The notes: generated by a model not told the origin, from the sequence alone. Shown: positions 1 through 9,401, numbered from the stretch's first letter. The stretch is 64,000 bases of DNA from Desulfovibrio sp. TomC (GCF_000801335.2 NZ_JSEH01000011.1:1-64000); one strand, 5' to 3'. Program-made: numbers and translations.

Positions 1-71
1 GTTAAAAGTTTTTGGGAAGGGGTCCGGGGAAACCTTTTTTTCAAAAAAAGGTTTCCCCGGCCGCCGGAGGC
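1..71 (-). repeat. Mosaic palindromic intergenic element, copy 1
   Basis: Positions 24-60 form a near-perfect palindrome (18-bp arms, A/T-rich centre), followed by the 11-bp end module CCGCCGGAGGC at 61-71. Read on the minus strand this gives the family order seen elsewhere: end module, hairpin, ACCCC, then a run like CCCAAAAACTTTTAAC. The GGAGG of the end module (66-70) lies 11 nt before the trpB start and probably is its ribosome-binding site. The A/T-rich hairpin could also end transcription from the gene upstream of the window. Confidence 0.7.
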
Positions 72-81
72 ACTCCTCATC

Positions 82-1266
82 ATGAAAAAAGGTTATTACG
101 GCGATTTTGGGGGACAGTTCGTGCCCGAACTGCTCATGCCGCCCCTGTTGGAACTGGAAGAGGCCATGCGCACCATTGTGCCGAGCGAGGCCTTTCAGAC
201 GGAATTGAAGGCGCTGCTGGCGGATTACGTCGGCCGGCCGTCGCCGCTCTATCGCTGCCCCAATCTGTCCAAGGAGCTGGGCTTTGATCTATGGCTCAAG
301 CGCGAGGATTTGAACCACACCGGCGCGCACAAGATCAACAACACCATGGGCCAGGGCTTACTCACCAAGTACATGGGCAAAAAAGTGCTGCTGGCTGAAA
401 CCGGGGCCGGCCAGCACGGCGTGGCCACGGCCACGGCTGCGGCCATGCTTGGCCTGGACTGCATCGTCTACATGGGGGCCGAGGACGTGGTGCGCCAGTC
501 CCACAACGTGCGGCGCATGAAGCTCCTTGGGGCCACGGTCGTGCCCATCGAGTCCGGCACCAAGACGCTGAAAGACGCCATCAACGCGGCGCTGCGCTAT
601 TGGATCGCCGAGCAAAACACCACCCATTACTGCTTTGGCACGGCGGCCGGGCCGCATCCGTTTCCGCTGCTGGTGCGCGAGTTCCAGGCGATTATTTCGC
701 TGGAGGCCCGGGCCCAGTGCCTGGGCAAGATGGGCCGGCTGCCGGATTACGTGGTGGCCTGCGTCGGCGGTGGTTCCAACGCCATCGGCATGTTCCACCA
801 TTTCGTGCCCGACGCCTCGGTCAAGCTGATCGGCGTCGAGGCCGGCGGCACGGGCGAGCCGGGCTGCTACCACAGCGCGCCCATCAGCCTGGGCACGCCC
901 GGCGTGCTCCACGGCATGCGCACCATGCTGCTGCAAACCACCGAGGGCCAGATCCAGCCGTCCCACTCGGTGTCGGCCGGCCTGGACTATCCCGGCGTCG
1001 GCCCGGAACACGCCGCGCTCGGGGCCTCGGGCCGGGTGCGCTACGACGTGGCCGTGGATAGCCAGGCCCTGGCCGCCTTTGAGGCCTTGTGCCGGCGCGA
1101 AGGCATCATCCCGGCCCTGGAAAGCTGCCACGCCGTGGCCTGGGCCTTGAATCCGGCCTCGGACATCCCCAAGGGATCGCAGGTGGTGGTCTGTCTGTCC
1201 GGGCGCGGCGACAAGGACCTCGACATCATCGAGTCTTATGCAAACAAGCCGGGAGGCGCGAAATGA
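82..1266 (+). CDS. trpB: Tryptophan synthase beta chain
   Basis: Condenses indole with L-serine to make tryptophan, using pyridoxal phosphate, in the cytosolic alpha2-beta2 complex. The 394-residue product has normal family length. The PLP lysine is K84 in GAHKINN and the phosphate-binding loop GGGSNAIG is at residues 229-236. The ATG at 82 follows a GGAGG that belongs to the upstream repeat element. The stop overlaps the trpA start (ATGA), so the two subunits are translationally coupled, as is usual for the distal end of a trp operon; earlier trp genes would lie before the window. Confidence 0.97.
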   Translation: MKKGYYGDFGGQFVPELLMPPLLELEEAMRTIVPSEAFQTELKALLADYVGRPSPLYRCPNLSKELGFDLWLKREDLNHTGAHKINNTMGQGLLTKYMGKKVLLAETGAGQHGVATATAAAMLGLDCIVYMGAEDVVRQSHNVRRMKLLGATVVPIESGTKTLKDAINAALRYWIAEQNTTHYCFGTAAGPHPFPLLVREFQAIISLEARAQCLGKMGRLPDYVVACVGGGSNAIGMFHHFVPDASVKLIGVEAGGTGEPGCYHSAPISLGTPGVLHGMRTMLLQTTEGQIQPSHSVSAGLDYPGVGPEHAALGASGRVRYDVAVDSQALAAFEALCRREGIIPALESCHAVAWALNPASDIPKGSQVVVCLSGRGDKDLDIIESYANKPGGAK

Positions 1267-2033
1267 GCCAGTCTCTTCTGACCACCCGCATGCTGGAGGC
1301 GCTCTCCGCCGGGCGCAAGGCGCTCATTCCCTTCCTGCCGGGCGGCTTTCCGGACAAGGAGCGGTTTTTCGACGAGCTGGCGGCGCTTGATGCCGGCGGA
1401 GCCGACATCATCGAGATCGGCGTGCCCTTTTCCGACCCCGTGGCTGACGGGCCGGTGGTGGAGCAGGCCTCGCTTGATTGTTTGCTTAACGGCACCTGCC
1501 TGTCCTGGCTGCTCCACGAACTGGAGAAGCGCAAAGGCCAGTACCGGGCCGGACTCGTGCTCATGGGCTATTACAACCCGTTTTTGCAATACGGCCTGGA
1601 CCAGCTGGCCGAGGACGCCGCCGCCGCCGGGGTGTCCGGGTTTATTGTGCCCGACGTGCCCCTGGAGGAATCCGGTCCCTTGCGCGCCGCTTTGGACAAG
1701 CACAACCTGGACCTGATCCCGCTGGTTGGACTCAACACCTCCGAGGAACGGCTGGCCGCCTATGCCAAGGACGCGCGCGGCTACGTCTACTTTGTCTCGG
1801 TGCTCGGCACCACCGGCATGCGCGAATCCCTGCCGACCGAGATCAAGGAGCGCCTGACCGCCGTGCGCCGGCTTTTTAAGGTGCCCGTGGCCCTGGGCTT
1901 TGGCATCAAATCCCCGGACCAGTTGACCGCCTTCGGCGATCTCGTAGACGGTGTGGTTTTCGGTTCGGCCCTTATCGCCCACATCAAAGCCGGCGGCACG
2001 GCCGCCGAATTCATGCTCCGCTGGCGCAGCTGA
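1263..2033 (+). CDS. trpA: Tryptophan synthase alpha chain
   Basis: Cleaves indole-3-glycerol phosphate to indole, which is channelled to TrpB. The product is 256 residues, a TIM barrel of usual length. The catalytic acid pair is visible: E51 in EIGVPFSDP and D62 in ADGP. The glycine-rich phosphate site is seen near GFGIKSPDQ. The start ATG at 1263 overlaps the trpB stop by four bases. An open frame continues upstream to 1089, but that part is an out-of-frame shadow of trpB. It is the last gene of the operon; 137 nt separate it from the next gene. Confidence 0.97.
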   Translation: MSQSLLTTRMLEALSAGRKALIPFLPGGFPDKERFFDELAALDAGGADIIEIGVPFSDPVADGPVVEQASLDCLLNGTCLSWLLHELEKRKGQYRAGLVLMGYYNPFLQYGLDQLAEDAAAAGVSGFIVPDVPLEESGPLRAALDKHNLDLIPLVGLNTSEERLAAYAKDARGYVYFVSVLGTTGMRESLPTEIKERLTAVRRLFKVPVALGFGIKSPDQLTAFGDLVDGVVFGSALIAHIKAGGTAAEFMLRWRS

Positions 2034-2170
2034 CCGCCCCTGATGCAGGCGACCGCCTCCCTGCCGTCCCGTCCCCGGCCTTTCCTGGGGCGGGGCGCGG
2101 GCGGGCGGTCCAAGGCTCCCGGCCGGCATGCGACCCGGCCGGGCAGCCTTTCCTGTCGCGGGAAGCCGCC

Positions 2171-2782
2171 ATGACGACCAAAACCTATCTCGCCTATCTG
2201 CTGACCCTGGCCGCCAGTATGCCCACCCCTGGCCCGGCCATGTTGCAAGCCATGACCCTTGGCATGCGCCACGGCCCCCGGCCGGTGGCGGCGGCGGCCC
2301 TTGGCAACGCCTGCGCCACCGGCCTGCAAGTGACGGCCATCCTGTTTGGCCTGTCGCTCCTGGCCCGGGAACCGATCCTGTTGCGGCTGGTCCGCCTGAC
2401 CGGCACAGCCTACCTGGCCTGGCTGGGGCTGCGCTTGTGGCGCGCCCCGTGCCGGCTTGTCCTGCCGGCCGATGGTGTGCCCACCACCCGTCTGACCGGG
2501 CTTTTCGGCCAGGGGCTGCTCGTTGCGGCGGTCAACCCCAAGGCCTGGGGTTTTTTGTCGGCCATGCTGCCGCCGTTTGCCGCTGCCGGCATGCCGGATG
2601 CGGCCGGCGTGGCGTTGCTCGTTTCGCCGGTCTGCCTGATCGGCTTTGGCGGCATGATGGCCTACGCCGTGTTCGGGTCGTGGCTGGTCCGGGTTCTGGC
2701 TTCGCCAGTGGCCCTGCGGCGGGTGTTCCGGCTGATGGCCGTGGTCATCTGGATCTGCGCGGCCTTTTTCGCGGCCGGATAA
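2171..2782 (+). CDS. LysE/RhtB-family amino-acid exporter
   Basis: A 203-residue inner-membrane protein with about six hydrophobic segments. The N-terminal signature MPTPGPAMLQAMTLGMRHG matches the LysE/RhtB family (N-terminal P-GP motif followed by a G-R-G turn), whose members export amino acids or homoserine/threonine lactones by proton antiport. The substrate cannot be told from sequence. It stands alone, 137 nt after trpA and before a two-component gene; a link to tryptophan export is possible but only positional. Other LysE relatives exporting unrelated solutes cannot be excluded. Confidence 0.85.
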   Translation: MTTKTYLAYLLTLAASMPTPGPAMLQAMTLGMRHGPRPVAAAALGNACATGLQVTAILFGLSLLAREPILLRLVRLTGTAYLAWLGLRLWRAPCRLVLPADGVPTTRLTGLFGQGLLVAAVNPKAWGFLSAMLPPFAAAGMPDAAGVALLVSPVCLIGFGGMMAYAVFGSWLVRVLASPVALRRVFRLMAVVIWICAAFFAAG

Positions 2783-2835
2783 TTCCCCTCACCCGGGCTT
2801 TGAGGTATGGCTCAGGCAACATGCAAGGATGTGCC

Positions 2836-3936
2836 ATGCCCCAGTGCGCCAAAATCCTCTTTGTGGACGACGACCCTTCGGTGCTCGCTTCCCTGCGCCG
2901 CAGCCTGGGTCGTTGCTACGACCTGGACACGGCTCTTGGTCCTGAAGAGGGCCTGATCGCCCTGGCCGAAAAGGGTCCCTACGCCGTCATCATCTCCGAT
3001 CTGCGGATGCCGGGCCTGTCCGGCGTGGAATTTCTGCGCCGGGCCAAGGTCATAGCCCCGGACGCCGTCCCCCTCATGCTCACCGGCCACGGCGACCTTG
3101 ACGCGGCCATGGAAGCCATAAACGAAGGCCACATCTTCCGTTTTTTGACCAAACCCTGCCCGCCGCCCGTCCTTGCCCGTTCCCTGGACGCGGCGCTGAC
3201 CCAGTACCGGCTGGCCGCCGCCGACCGGGAACTGCTGCGGGTGACCCTGGAAAACGCCCGGCTCAAGGACGACGTCGAGCGCATCATGCGCCACGACCTC
3301 AAAACGCCGCTGACCACCATCATCAGCCTGCCGCAAGTCCTGCGGCTGGCCGAGAACCTCGACGACGACCAGCGCGACATGCTCTCGCTCATTGAAGACG
3401 CCGGCTACACCATGCTGTCCATGGTCAACCTCTCGGCCGCCCTGTTTCAGATGGAGCGCGGCCAGTACCGCCTTGCCCCGGTTGCCGTCGATCTCATCCC
3501 CACCGTGCGCAAGCTCTTTGCCGCCCACGCCGACACGGCCGAAACCCACGGCCTGGCCCTGGAACTGACCCTGGACGGCCGCCCGGCCGGCCCGGAAGAA
3601 CGCTTCATGGTGCGTGGGGAAGAGTTGTTGTGCTATTCCATGCTGGCCAATCTGCTGGCCAATGCCGTGGAGGCCTCGCCGGACGGCGGGCGGGTGGCGG
3701 TGGACCTGCGCCAGGCCGGCGACATGGCCGCCGTCGCCATAGCCAACCAGGGGGCGGTGCCGGAGTGCGTGCGGGAACGGTTTTTCGAGAAGTACGCCAC
3801 GGCCGGCAAGACCAAAGGCACGGGCCTTGGCACCTACTCGGCCCGGCGCATCGCCCTGGTCCACGGCGGCGACATCGCCATGACCACCAGCGAGGCCCAG
3901 GGCACGATGGTGACGGTCAGCCTACCGAAAGCTTGA
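2836..3936 (+). CDS. Receiver-histidine kinase hybrid (REC-HisKA-HATPase)
   Basis: A 366-residue cytosolic signalling protein without membrane segments. Residues 5-125 form a receiver domain with acidic pocket DDD (11-13), phospho-acceptor D55 in ISDLRMPG and conserved K106. A short coiled linker leads to a HisKA box with H153 in MRHDLKTPLT, then an ATPase domain with an N-box (NLLANAVEAS) and a GTGLGTYSA lid. I chose ATG 2836 because AAGGA lies 6 nt upstream; ATG 2821 is in frame but less well placed. It converges on the CheY-like gene with a 20-bp overlap, which suggests the two act together, though this is inferred. A phosphorylated receiver probably tunes kinase activity. Confidence 0.9.
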   Translation: MPQCAKILFVDDDPSVLASLRRSLGRCYDLDTALGPEEGLIALAEKGPYAVIISDLRMPGLSGVEFLRRAKVIAPDAVPLMLTGHGDLDAAMEAINEGHIFRFLTKPCPPPVLARSLDAALTQYRLAAADRELLRVTLENARLKDDVERIMRHDLKTPLTTIISLPQVLRLAENLDDDQRDMLSLIEDAGYTMLSMVNLSAALFQMERGQYRLAPVAVDLIPTVRKLFAAHADTAETHGLALELTLDGRPAGPEERFMVRGEELLCYSMLANLLANAVEASPDGGRVAVDLRQAGDMAAVAIANQGAVPECVRERFFEKYATAGKTKGTGLGTYSARRIALVHGGDIAMTTSEAQGTMVTVSLPKA

Positions 3937-4330
3937 TGAGGCTTGGACTGTGCGCGCAGACGTCTTCAAGTTTTTTAAGCAAGGTGTTGGGCGAAAACGG
4001 TTTGACCACGTAGTCGGTCACCCCGGCCTGCATGGCCGTGAGCACATGGTCGGTGTTGGCTTCGGCCGTGACCATGATCACCGGCAACTTGGCAAAGGTT
4101 TCGCTTTTGCGGATGCGTTCCAAAAGCGACAGCCCGGACAGGCGCGGCATGTTCCAGTCGAGCAGGACGAGGTCGACCCTGGTTTCATTGATATGTTTCC
4201 AGGCCGCGTCACCGTCTTCGGCGAACTGAATGTCTTTGATGCCCAGCTGGCGCAGGATATAGGCGATGGTCTTGCGCATGGGCTGCTGGTCGTCCACCAC
4301 GAGGATGGCTATCTTCTTGGGAACGCTCAC
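3917..4330 (-). CDS. CheY-like single-domain response regulator
   Basis: A 137-residue stand-alone receiver. The acidic pair VVDD (12-14), phospho-acceptor D58 in LLDWNMPRLSG, T88 in IMVTAEA and K110 in YVVKPFSP are all present, so it should be phosphorylatable. No output domain follows, as in CheY and other diffusible regulators. Its 3' end overlaps the 3' end of the receiver-kinase gene on the other strand by 20 bp. That kinase is a plausible phosphodonor. A role in chemotaxis is possible, but no chemotaxis gene is near. Confidence 0.92.
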   Translation of the reverse strand: MSVPKKIAILVVDDQQPMRKTIAYILRQLGIKDIQFAEDGDAAWKHINETRVDLVLLDWNMPRLSGLSLLERIRKSETFAKLPVIMVTAEANTDHVLTAMQAGVTDYVVKPFSPNTLLKKLEDVCAHSPSLIKLSVG

Positions 4331-4403
4331 GGGCCGCCTCCTTGGCTAGCAGGTACGGAGGATAGCCCGACGGCCGAAAAATTTCCATGCCCCGGACGGG
4401 TTG

Positions 4404-4440
4404 GCCGCACCCAGGCTGCTTCGGGCGGCCTGGGTGCGGC
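4404..4440. terminator. Strong hairpin downstream of phoU
   Basis: A perfect 13-bp GC-rich stem (4404-4416 with 4428-4440) around an 11-nt loop lies between the convergent ends of no genes: phoU ends at 4543 and the CheY-like gene begins at 4330, both on the minus strand. There is no T-run on either side, so it may be a Rho-dependent or structural mRNA end rather than a classic intrinsic terminator. Confidence 0.45.
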
Positions 4441-4542
4441 AGTGGCCCGCAAGCGGCTGCCCTGCCCTTGCCGCCAAACGCCGTCTGGTCCTTGTCGGTC
4501 CGCGCGACTCGCTTTCGCCGCGCCGGGGATGCCGACCCGGCG

Positions 4543-5211
4543 CTAGTCGCAGCGATGCCGGCTGCAGGCCCCTTCGCGGGTAAAGACCACGGATTCGGCG
4601 ATGTTGGTGCACTGGTCGCACACGCGCTTTAAGCCATGGGCGATGAAACTGATCTGTACGGCCCGCTCCACCGGCCGGGCAGCGTCGCGGATGATCTCGG
4701 TCATCTCTTTGAGGATGGCAACGTTGAGCTCCAGAATTTCGTCGGACTCCTCGCACAGCCGCTTGGCCATGACCATGTCGAGGTTGCTGAAGCACAGGGC
4801 GGTGTTGGCCAGGAAATCCCGGGTGGCCTCGGCCAGTTCTTCGAGCTTGGGCGGCGGCGGCACCGCGTCCAGCTCCAGCAGGATCAGCCCGCGTTCGGCG
4901 ATGTTGACCGCCTGATCGCCAATACGCTCGATGTCGCCCACGCAGCGCATACAGCCGACGATGGCCCGCAGATCGCTGGCCACGGGCTGATACAGGGCCA
5001 ACATGCGCAGGATTTCGGCGTCCAGGGCGCATTCCAGGACATCAATGGCGGCGTCGCCGGTCATCACGGCATCGGCCAGGGCCGGGTCACGCTCGAAAAC
5101 CGAACGCACAGCCTTGTCTACGGCGGCCTGGGCCATGTGAAAAGCGGTCAGGGTTTCGGTCTTCAGTCGCTGGAGATCGGCCTCGATAATACGTTCCACA
5201 CGCTCCCCCAT
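4543..5211 (-). CDS. phoU: Phosphate signalling complex protein PhoU
   Basis: A 222-residue all-helical protein with the two tandem PhoU repeats: the first around residues 5-115 and the second from 120 on. The pattern ERIGDQAVNIAE in repeat 1 and KRVCDQCTNIAES in repeat 2 corresponds to the metal-cluster helices of the family. PhoU acts at the membrane between the Pst transporter and PhoR to limit phosphate uptake. I start at ATG 5211 (MGERVERI) because the 50 upstream in-frame residues do not look like PhoU. No pst or phoR gene is adjacent, so this may be a free-standing paralogue. The carboxy end carries an extra Cys/His-containing tail (ACSRHRCD). Confidence 0.9.
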   Translation of the reverse strand: MGERVERIIEADLQRLKTETLTAFHMAQAAVDKAVRSVFERDPALADAVMTGDAAIDVLECALDAEILRMLALYQPVASDLRAIVGCMRCVGDIERIGDQAVNIAERGLILLELDAVPPPPKLEELAEATRDFLANTALCFSNLDMVMAKRLCEESDEILELNVAILKEMTEIIRDAARPVERAVQISFIAHGLKRVCDQCTNIAESVVFTREGACSRHRCD

Positions 5212-5387
5212 CAGTCGGCTGGTTGCCGGTCTGACCCAAAAGACTACCCGCCGCCAGGGAAACTGGCAAGGGGGGCGCCAAAATGTCACATACCCCCGCG
5301 CGGCAGTCCCCACGCCGGCCAGCCGCCGCTTGACGCCGGCTGCGGGAAAGCCCACACCCACCGAAAAATCGTGATGAGGATGCCCCT

Positions 5388-6770
5388 ATGTCCCGTGCCG
5401 CATCCGGCTCCCCGGCCATGGTCCTGGCCACTGTCTGCATCGCCCAGTTCATGGCCCCGTTTATGCTGACCGCCGTGGGCGTGGCCCTGCCGTCGCTTGG
5501 ACGCGACCTCGGGGCCTCGGCCATGCAGCTTGGGCTGGTCGAACAACTCTACGTCGTCTCCCTGGCCATGGCCATGCTCGCCTTCGGCCGCCTGGGCGAC
5601 ATCGTGGGCCAGCGCCGGGTCATGCTGCCGGGGCTGGTGCTCTTCACCGGGCTGACCTGCTCGCTCGGGTTTACCGAGTCCGTGGTCATGATCATGATCC
5701 AGCGGTTTTTCCAGGGCCTTGGCGCGGCCATGATGCTCTCGGGGTCCCTGGCCATGGTGGCGGCGGCCTATCCGCCCCAGATGCGCGGCCGCAAAATCGG
5801 CCTTGTCTCGGCCTTCACCTATGCCGGCCTGTCGGTCGGGCCGGTCCTTGGCGGCTACGTCACCGGCCATTTCGGCTGGCGCTCGGTCTTTCTCATGTCC
5901 GCCCCGCTGGGCCTGGCCGCCACGGCCATGTGCCTGTTTGGCGTCCGTCCCGAAGTCCGCGACGCCTCGGACGAAACCATGGACTGGCCCGGCGCCCTGG
6001 CCTACGCGGCCAGTGTCTGTCTGGTGATGCTTGGCGCGGCCCATGCCCGGGAACTGCCCCTGGGACCGGCCATGATCGCCGGAGGCGTCATCGGGCTGGC
6101 GGTCTTTTTGCGCTTGCAGGCCCGCACCCAAAGTCCGCTGCTCGATGTCGGGCTGCTGCGGCGCAACCGGTTTTTCACCCTGAGCTGCTTTGCCGCCCTT
6201 GGAAACTATGCCGCCACCTTCGGCATCACCTTTCTCATGAGCCTGTATCTGCAATACGCCAAAGGCCTGCCGCCGCGTCTGGCCGGGCTGGTGCTCCTGG
6301 CCCAGCCGGTCATGCAGGTACTGGCCTCGCCCCTGGCCGGCCGGCTGACCGAGCGCATGGCCCCGGCCCGGCTGGCCACCATCGGCGCGGGGATAAGCGC
6401 CGTCGGCCTGCTGGCCGCAGCCGCCAGCATCGGCCAGGAAACCCCGCTGTGGCTGCTCGTCCTGGAACTGGCCGTGATCGGCACGGGCTTTGGCGTCTTT
6501 GTCACGCCCAACTCCACCGCCATCATGGGCAGCGTGCAAAAACGCCAGTTCGGGCTGGCCTCGGGCATGGTGGCCAGCATGCGTACGCTTGGCATGGCTG
6601 TCTCCATGACCAGCGTCACCCTGGTTTTTGCCGTTTTCATGGGCGATGCGACCATCAACCCCGGGACGCTGCCGGCCTTTGTCGCCAGCATGCGGGTGGG
6701 GCTGATCGCCTTTGCCGCCTATTCCTGCCTGGGAGTGATCGTGTCGTTTTTGCGCGGGGGCGCGCGGTGA
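5388..6770 (+). CDS. Major facilitator superfamily transporter, DHA2-like
   Basis: A 460-residue inner-membrane protein with about 14 hydrophobic helices, the number seen in drug:H+ antiporter family 2. The MFS motif A appears after helix 2 as GRLGDIVGQRRV, and a motif-C-like stretch (GLSVGPVLGGYVTG) follows helix 4, the antiporter signature. Such proteins export drugs, dyes or metabolites with proton exchange; the substrate is not evident. The gene stands alone and is divergent from phoU. It is followed by a purine-rich stretch and a palindromic element. Confidence 0.88.
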   Translation: MSRAASGSPAMVLATVCIAQFMAPFMLTAVGVALPSLGRDLGASAMQLGLVEQLYVVSLAMAMLAFGRLGDIVGQRRVMLPGLVLFTGLTCSLGFTESVVMIMIQRFFQGLGAAMMLSGSLAMVAAAYPPQMRGRKIGLVSAFTYAGLSVGPVLGGYVTGHFGWRSVFLMSAPLGLAATAMCLFGVRPEVRDASDETMDWPGALAYAASVCLVMLGAAHARELPLGPAMIAGGVIGLAVFLRLQARTQSPLLDVGLLRRNRFFTLSCFAALGNYAATFGITFLMSLYLQYAKGLPPRLAGLVLLAQPVMQVLASPLAGRLTERMAPARLATIGAGISAVGLLAAAASIGQETPLWLLVLELAVIGTGFGVFVTPNSTAIMGSVQKRQFGLASGMVASMRTLGMAVSMTSVTLVFAVFMGDATINPGTLPAFVASMRVGLIAFAAYSCLGVIVSFLRGGAR

Positions 6771-7173
6771 GCGAGAGCGAGAGCGAGAGAAGAAAAGGCA
6801 GAAACGGAGACAGAGACAGAAGATGCCTCCGGCGGCCAAAGGGGTGACCCCTTTGGAATCCCACCTGGGGTTCGTTTGTTTTGACCGGGTGCGTTGTCAG
6901 GTCGATGCGCGAAAGTTGCGCAAGAGAAGACGAGAAGAGCCCGGGGTCGTGACAACTGGTCTTTGAGTTTGACGGGAACCACCGTTGCAGGGGTCCGGGG
7001 ATGATCCTCCCGGCCCCCTGCAACGGGAGAAGTTTGGAGAGGGGGGTTCTTGCCGTGGGTTGCTCGTGGCAACGTCGGGCAGCTTCTCATAACAATACGA
7101 GAATATTAAAAAAACAACTCTTCTCGGGTATTGTCCCGTGTCGTTGGAAAAAACGAACTTCGCTGATGCGAAA
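6771..7173. other. Intergenic region, 403 bp, with purine tract and palindromes
   Basis: No gene is visible. Immediately after the MFS stop lies a purine-rich stretch with a GAGAGC-type microsatellite (about 6770-6822). Two palindromes of the mosaic repeat family follow (6836-6856 and 6982-7026). Near the MarC stop, a 5-bp stem at 7159-7172 followed on the minus strand by six T residues (7153-7148) could be a weak terminator for the MarC-type gene. Confidence 0.6.
6824..7026 (+). repeat. Mosaic palindromic element, copy 2
   Basis: Begins with the family end module GCCTCCGGCGG (6824-6834), followed by a perfect 9-bp triloop hairpin (6836-6844 with 6848-6856, loop TGA). A second palindrome at 6982-7026 has 12-bp outer arms (6982-6993 with 7015-7026) and an inner GGATGATCC-like core, the same core seen in other copies. 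About 125 bp without obvious repeat character lies between them. Confidence 0.65.
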
Positions 7174-7794
7174 CTAATGCAGCGCCGGGAAGGCGGCCGC
7201 CAGCCCCGTGATGATGAACTGGATGCCCAGGGCCAGGGTAATGAGGCCAAAGATTTTGGTGAAAATATCCATGCCGGTGTGGCCGAGAAAACGGACAATG
7301 ACCGGGGAATAGAAAAACGTCAGGTAGTTGACCACGCTCACGCCGCCGATGGCCGCGGCGATTTTGAGCAGCCCGTTCATGGAGCCGGCGCTTTCGGCAA
7401 ACAGGATGATGGTGGACATGGTGCCGGCCCCGGTGGTCAGCGGGATGGCGATGGGCACCACGGCCAGCGGGATCATCTCGGACAGGGTGGCCGGAATGAA
7501 GCCCTCGGGCTCGTTGCACTTGCTTTTGAGCATGCCAAGACCGCTGGTGACCAGGAGCAGACCGCCGGCAATGCGGAAAGCGGCGATGGAGATGCCGAAA
7601 AATTCCAGCACGGCCGCGCCGATGACCAGGGAGACGACCATGGTGACAAACGAGCTGCCCGTGGCCACGGAGCACATGCGGTGCTGGCCCGGCACGTCGA
7701 TGCCCCGGCACAGGTTCATGTGCAGCGGCAAGGCCGGGATGTTGTTGGCCACGGCAAAAAGGCCGAGGAGATAGTGCTGGAAGGTCATTTCCAC
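7174..7794 (-). CDS. MarC/UPF0056-family membrane protein
   Basis: A 206-residue inner-membrane protein with about six hydrophobic helices. The conserved FRIAGGLLLVTSGLGML and PLAVVPIAIPLTTGAGTM segments are characteristic of the MarC (UPF0056) family; the second is the best conserved stretch of the family. Function is unsettled: MarC was once linked to multiple antibiotic resistance, a role later withdrawn, and small-molecule export has been suggested. It is downstream of pyruvate kinase on the same strand with 75 nt and a hairpin between them. The ATG at 7794 is the only start that preserves the first helix. Confidence 0.88.
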   Translation of the reverse strand: MEMTFQHYLLGLFAVANNIPALPLHMNLCRGIDVPGQHRMCSVATGSSFVTMVVSLVIGAAVLEFFGISIAAFRIAGGLLLVTSGLGMLKSKCNEPEGFIPATLSEMIPLAVVPIAIPLTTGAGTMSTIILFAESAGSMNGLLKIAAAIGGVSVVNYLTFFYSPVIVRFLGHTGMDIFTKIFGLITLALGIQFIITGLAAAFPALH

Positions 7795-7826
7795 AAAATG
7801 TCGCCGCCTTTGCGCTTGGCCTGGCC

Positions 7827-7862
7827 GGCCGGGAGAGGCTCCTGCTGACGCCTCCCCCGGCC
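7827..7862 (-). terminator. Hairpin between pyk and the MarC-type gene
   Basis: A 13-bp stem with one A/C mismatch (7827-7839 with 7850-7862) and a 10-nt loop lies just after the pyk stop. There is no U-tract, so it may only attenuate read-through into the downstream gene. Confidence 0.35.
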
Positions 7863-7869
7863 GCCTGCC

Positions 7870-9306
7870 TTATTTGCAATAAATCTTGATCTCGTTGGTG
7901 CCCGGCGCGGCATTGCCCGGGGTCGGCAGGCCGGCGGTAATGACCACCGACTCGCCCGGGGCGAAATCCGGACAATCATCCACGAACGCTTCCACCCGCT
8001 CCATGTGGTCGGCCTCGCCGTCCCGGCCGAACTCGATCAGCCGCGGTTTGACTCCCCAGGCGAAGTTCAAAAACCGCATGACCCGCGGATCGGGCGTCAT
8101 GGCGTAGATGTTCTGGCGCGGCCGGCGCGACGAGGTCAGCCGGGCGTTGGCTCCGCTGACCGTGTGGCACAGGATGGCCTTGGCTTCCAGGTTTTCAGCC
8201 AGCAGGCAGGCCGAATAGGCCACGAACTTGCGCGGATTCTTTTCGCGCTTGGGCGCGTACGGGGCCTGGATGCGCTCCAGATAATACTCCAGAGCGTTTT
8301 CCGAAATCTGCTGCATGACCTTGACCGCTTCCACGGCATAGTCGCCAACGGCCGTCTCTTCCGAAAGCATGACGCAGTCTGCCCCGTCCAAAATGGCATT
8401 GGCCACGTCCGTGGACTCGGCCCGGGTGGGGATGGGGTTTTTGACCATGGACAGAAGCATCTGGGTGGCCACGATGACCGGCCGCTGGGCATGGCGGCAG
8501 GCCCGGATGATCTTTTTCTGCATGATGGGCAGTTGCGGGATGGGACATTCCAGGCCCAGGTCGCCGCGAGCCACCATGACCGCGTCGGTCACGGCCAAAA
8601 TCTCGTCGAGATTGTCCACGGCGTTTTGCCGCTCAAGCTTGGACACCACCGGAGCCCAGACGCCATGGCGCTTGATCTCTTCCTTGGTCTGCACCACGTC
8701 GGCGGCATTCTGGACAAAGGAAATGGCCACGGCGTCCACGCCGACGTCGAGACCCTCGTGCAGGTCTTTGATGTCCTTGGGGGTGAGCGCCGGCATGGGA
8801 TGGTGTTTGCCCGGGAAGGCGATGCCCTTGTTCGAGGACAAAAGGCCGGCGTTTTGCGCCTCGATCTCATAGAGCCGGTCGGCCTTGAGTTCCCGGGTGA
8901 CGTGGAACTGCAGCAAGCCGTCGCTCAAATTGACCGGCATGCCGACCCGCAGCCCGGCCAGCAGTTCCGGCACGTCGAGGGACACGAACACGCGCTCGTC
9001 CCGGGCCGGATCCGGCCGCTCGTCAGGCAGCCCGAGGAGCAGGGCCTCGCCCTTGTCCACCGTGCGCGGCGAGGCGGCCACCTCGCCGATGCGGGTCTTG
9101 GGACCGCACAGATCGGCCATGGCCGTCAGCGGCACGCCGAGTTCGCTTTCCAGCGACCGGATGGTCTGAACGATGGGCGCGAAATAGGCTGCGCCGGCAT
9201 GGGAAAAATTCAGACGGAAAATGCGCACGCCATGGCGCACCATCTCGCGCATGGTGTCCGGCGCAAGGGATGCGGGTCCAAGGGTGGCGACAATCTTTGT
9301 CAGCAT
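7870..9306 (-). CDS. pyk: Pyruvate kinase
   Basis: Transfers phosphate from phosphoenolpyruvate to ADP, giving pyruvate and ATP in glycolysis. The 478 residues cover the (beta/alpha)8 barrel with an inserted B domain and the C-terminal allosteric domain. Visible motifs are KIVATLGPAS at the N terminus, LNFSHA, and the metal/phosphate region MVARGDLGLE. The helix with the signature MLLSMVKNPIPTRAE contains the usual active-site TRAE. The ATG at 9306 begins directly at the conserved first strand. The gene is divergent from the DUF1844-argC pair, sharing a 179-bp upstream region. Confidence 0.96.
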   Translation of the reverse strand: MLTKIVATLGPASLAPDTMREMVRHGVRIFRLNFSHAGAAYFAPIVQTIRSLESELGVPLTAMADLCGPKTRIGEVAASPRTVDKGEALLLGLPDERPDPARDERVFVSLDVPELLAGLRVGMPVNLSDGLLQFHVTRELKADRLYEIEAQNAGLLSSNKGIAFPGKHHPMPALTPKDIKDLHEGLDVGVDAVAISFVQNAADVVQTKEEIKRHGVWAPVVSKLERQNAVDNLDEILAVTDAVMVARGDLGLECPIPQLPIMQKKIIRACRHAQRPVIVATQMLLSMVKNPIPTRAESTDVANAILDGADCVMLSEETAVGDYAVEAVKVMQQISENALEYYLERIQAPYAPKREKNPRKFVAYSACLLAENLEAKAILCHTVSGANARLTSSRRPRQNIYAMTPDPRVMRFLNFAWGVKPRLIEFGRDGEADHMERVEAFVDDCPDFAPGESVVITAGLPTPGNAAPGTNEIKIYCK

Positions 9307-9401
9307 GTGTGCCTCCAGGTCATAAGCCGCATCCGCCCGGAGAAGCCGGGAAAAAGCGGATGCAAGCCGGACGGGTTTGGGGTAAGACTACCCCCGGCTG
9401 G

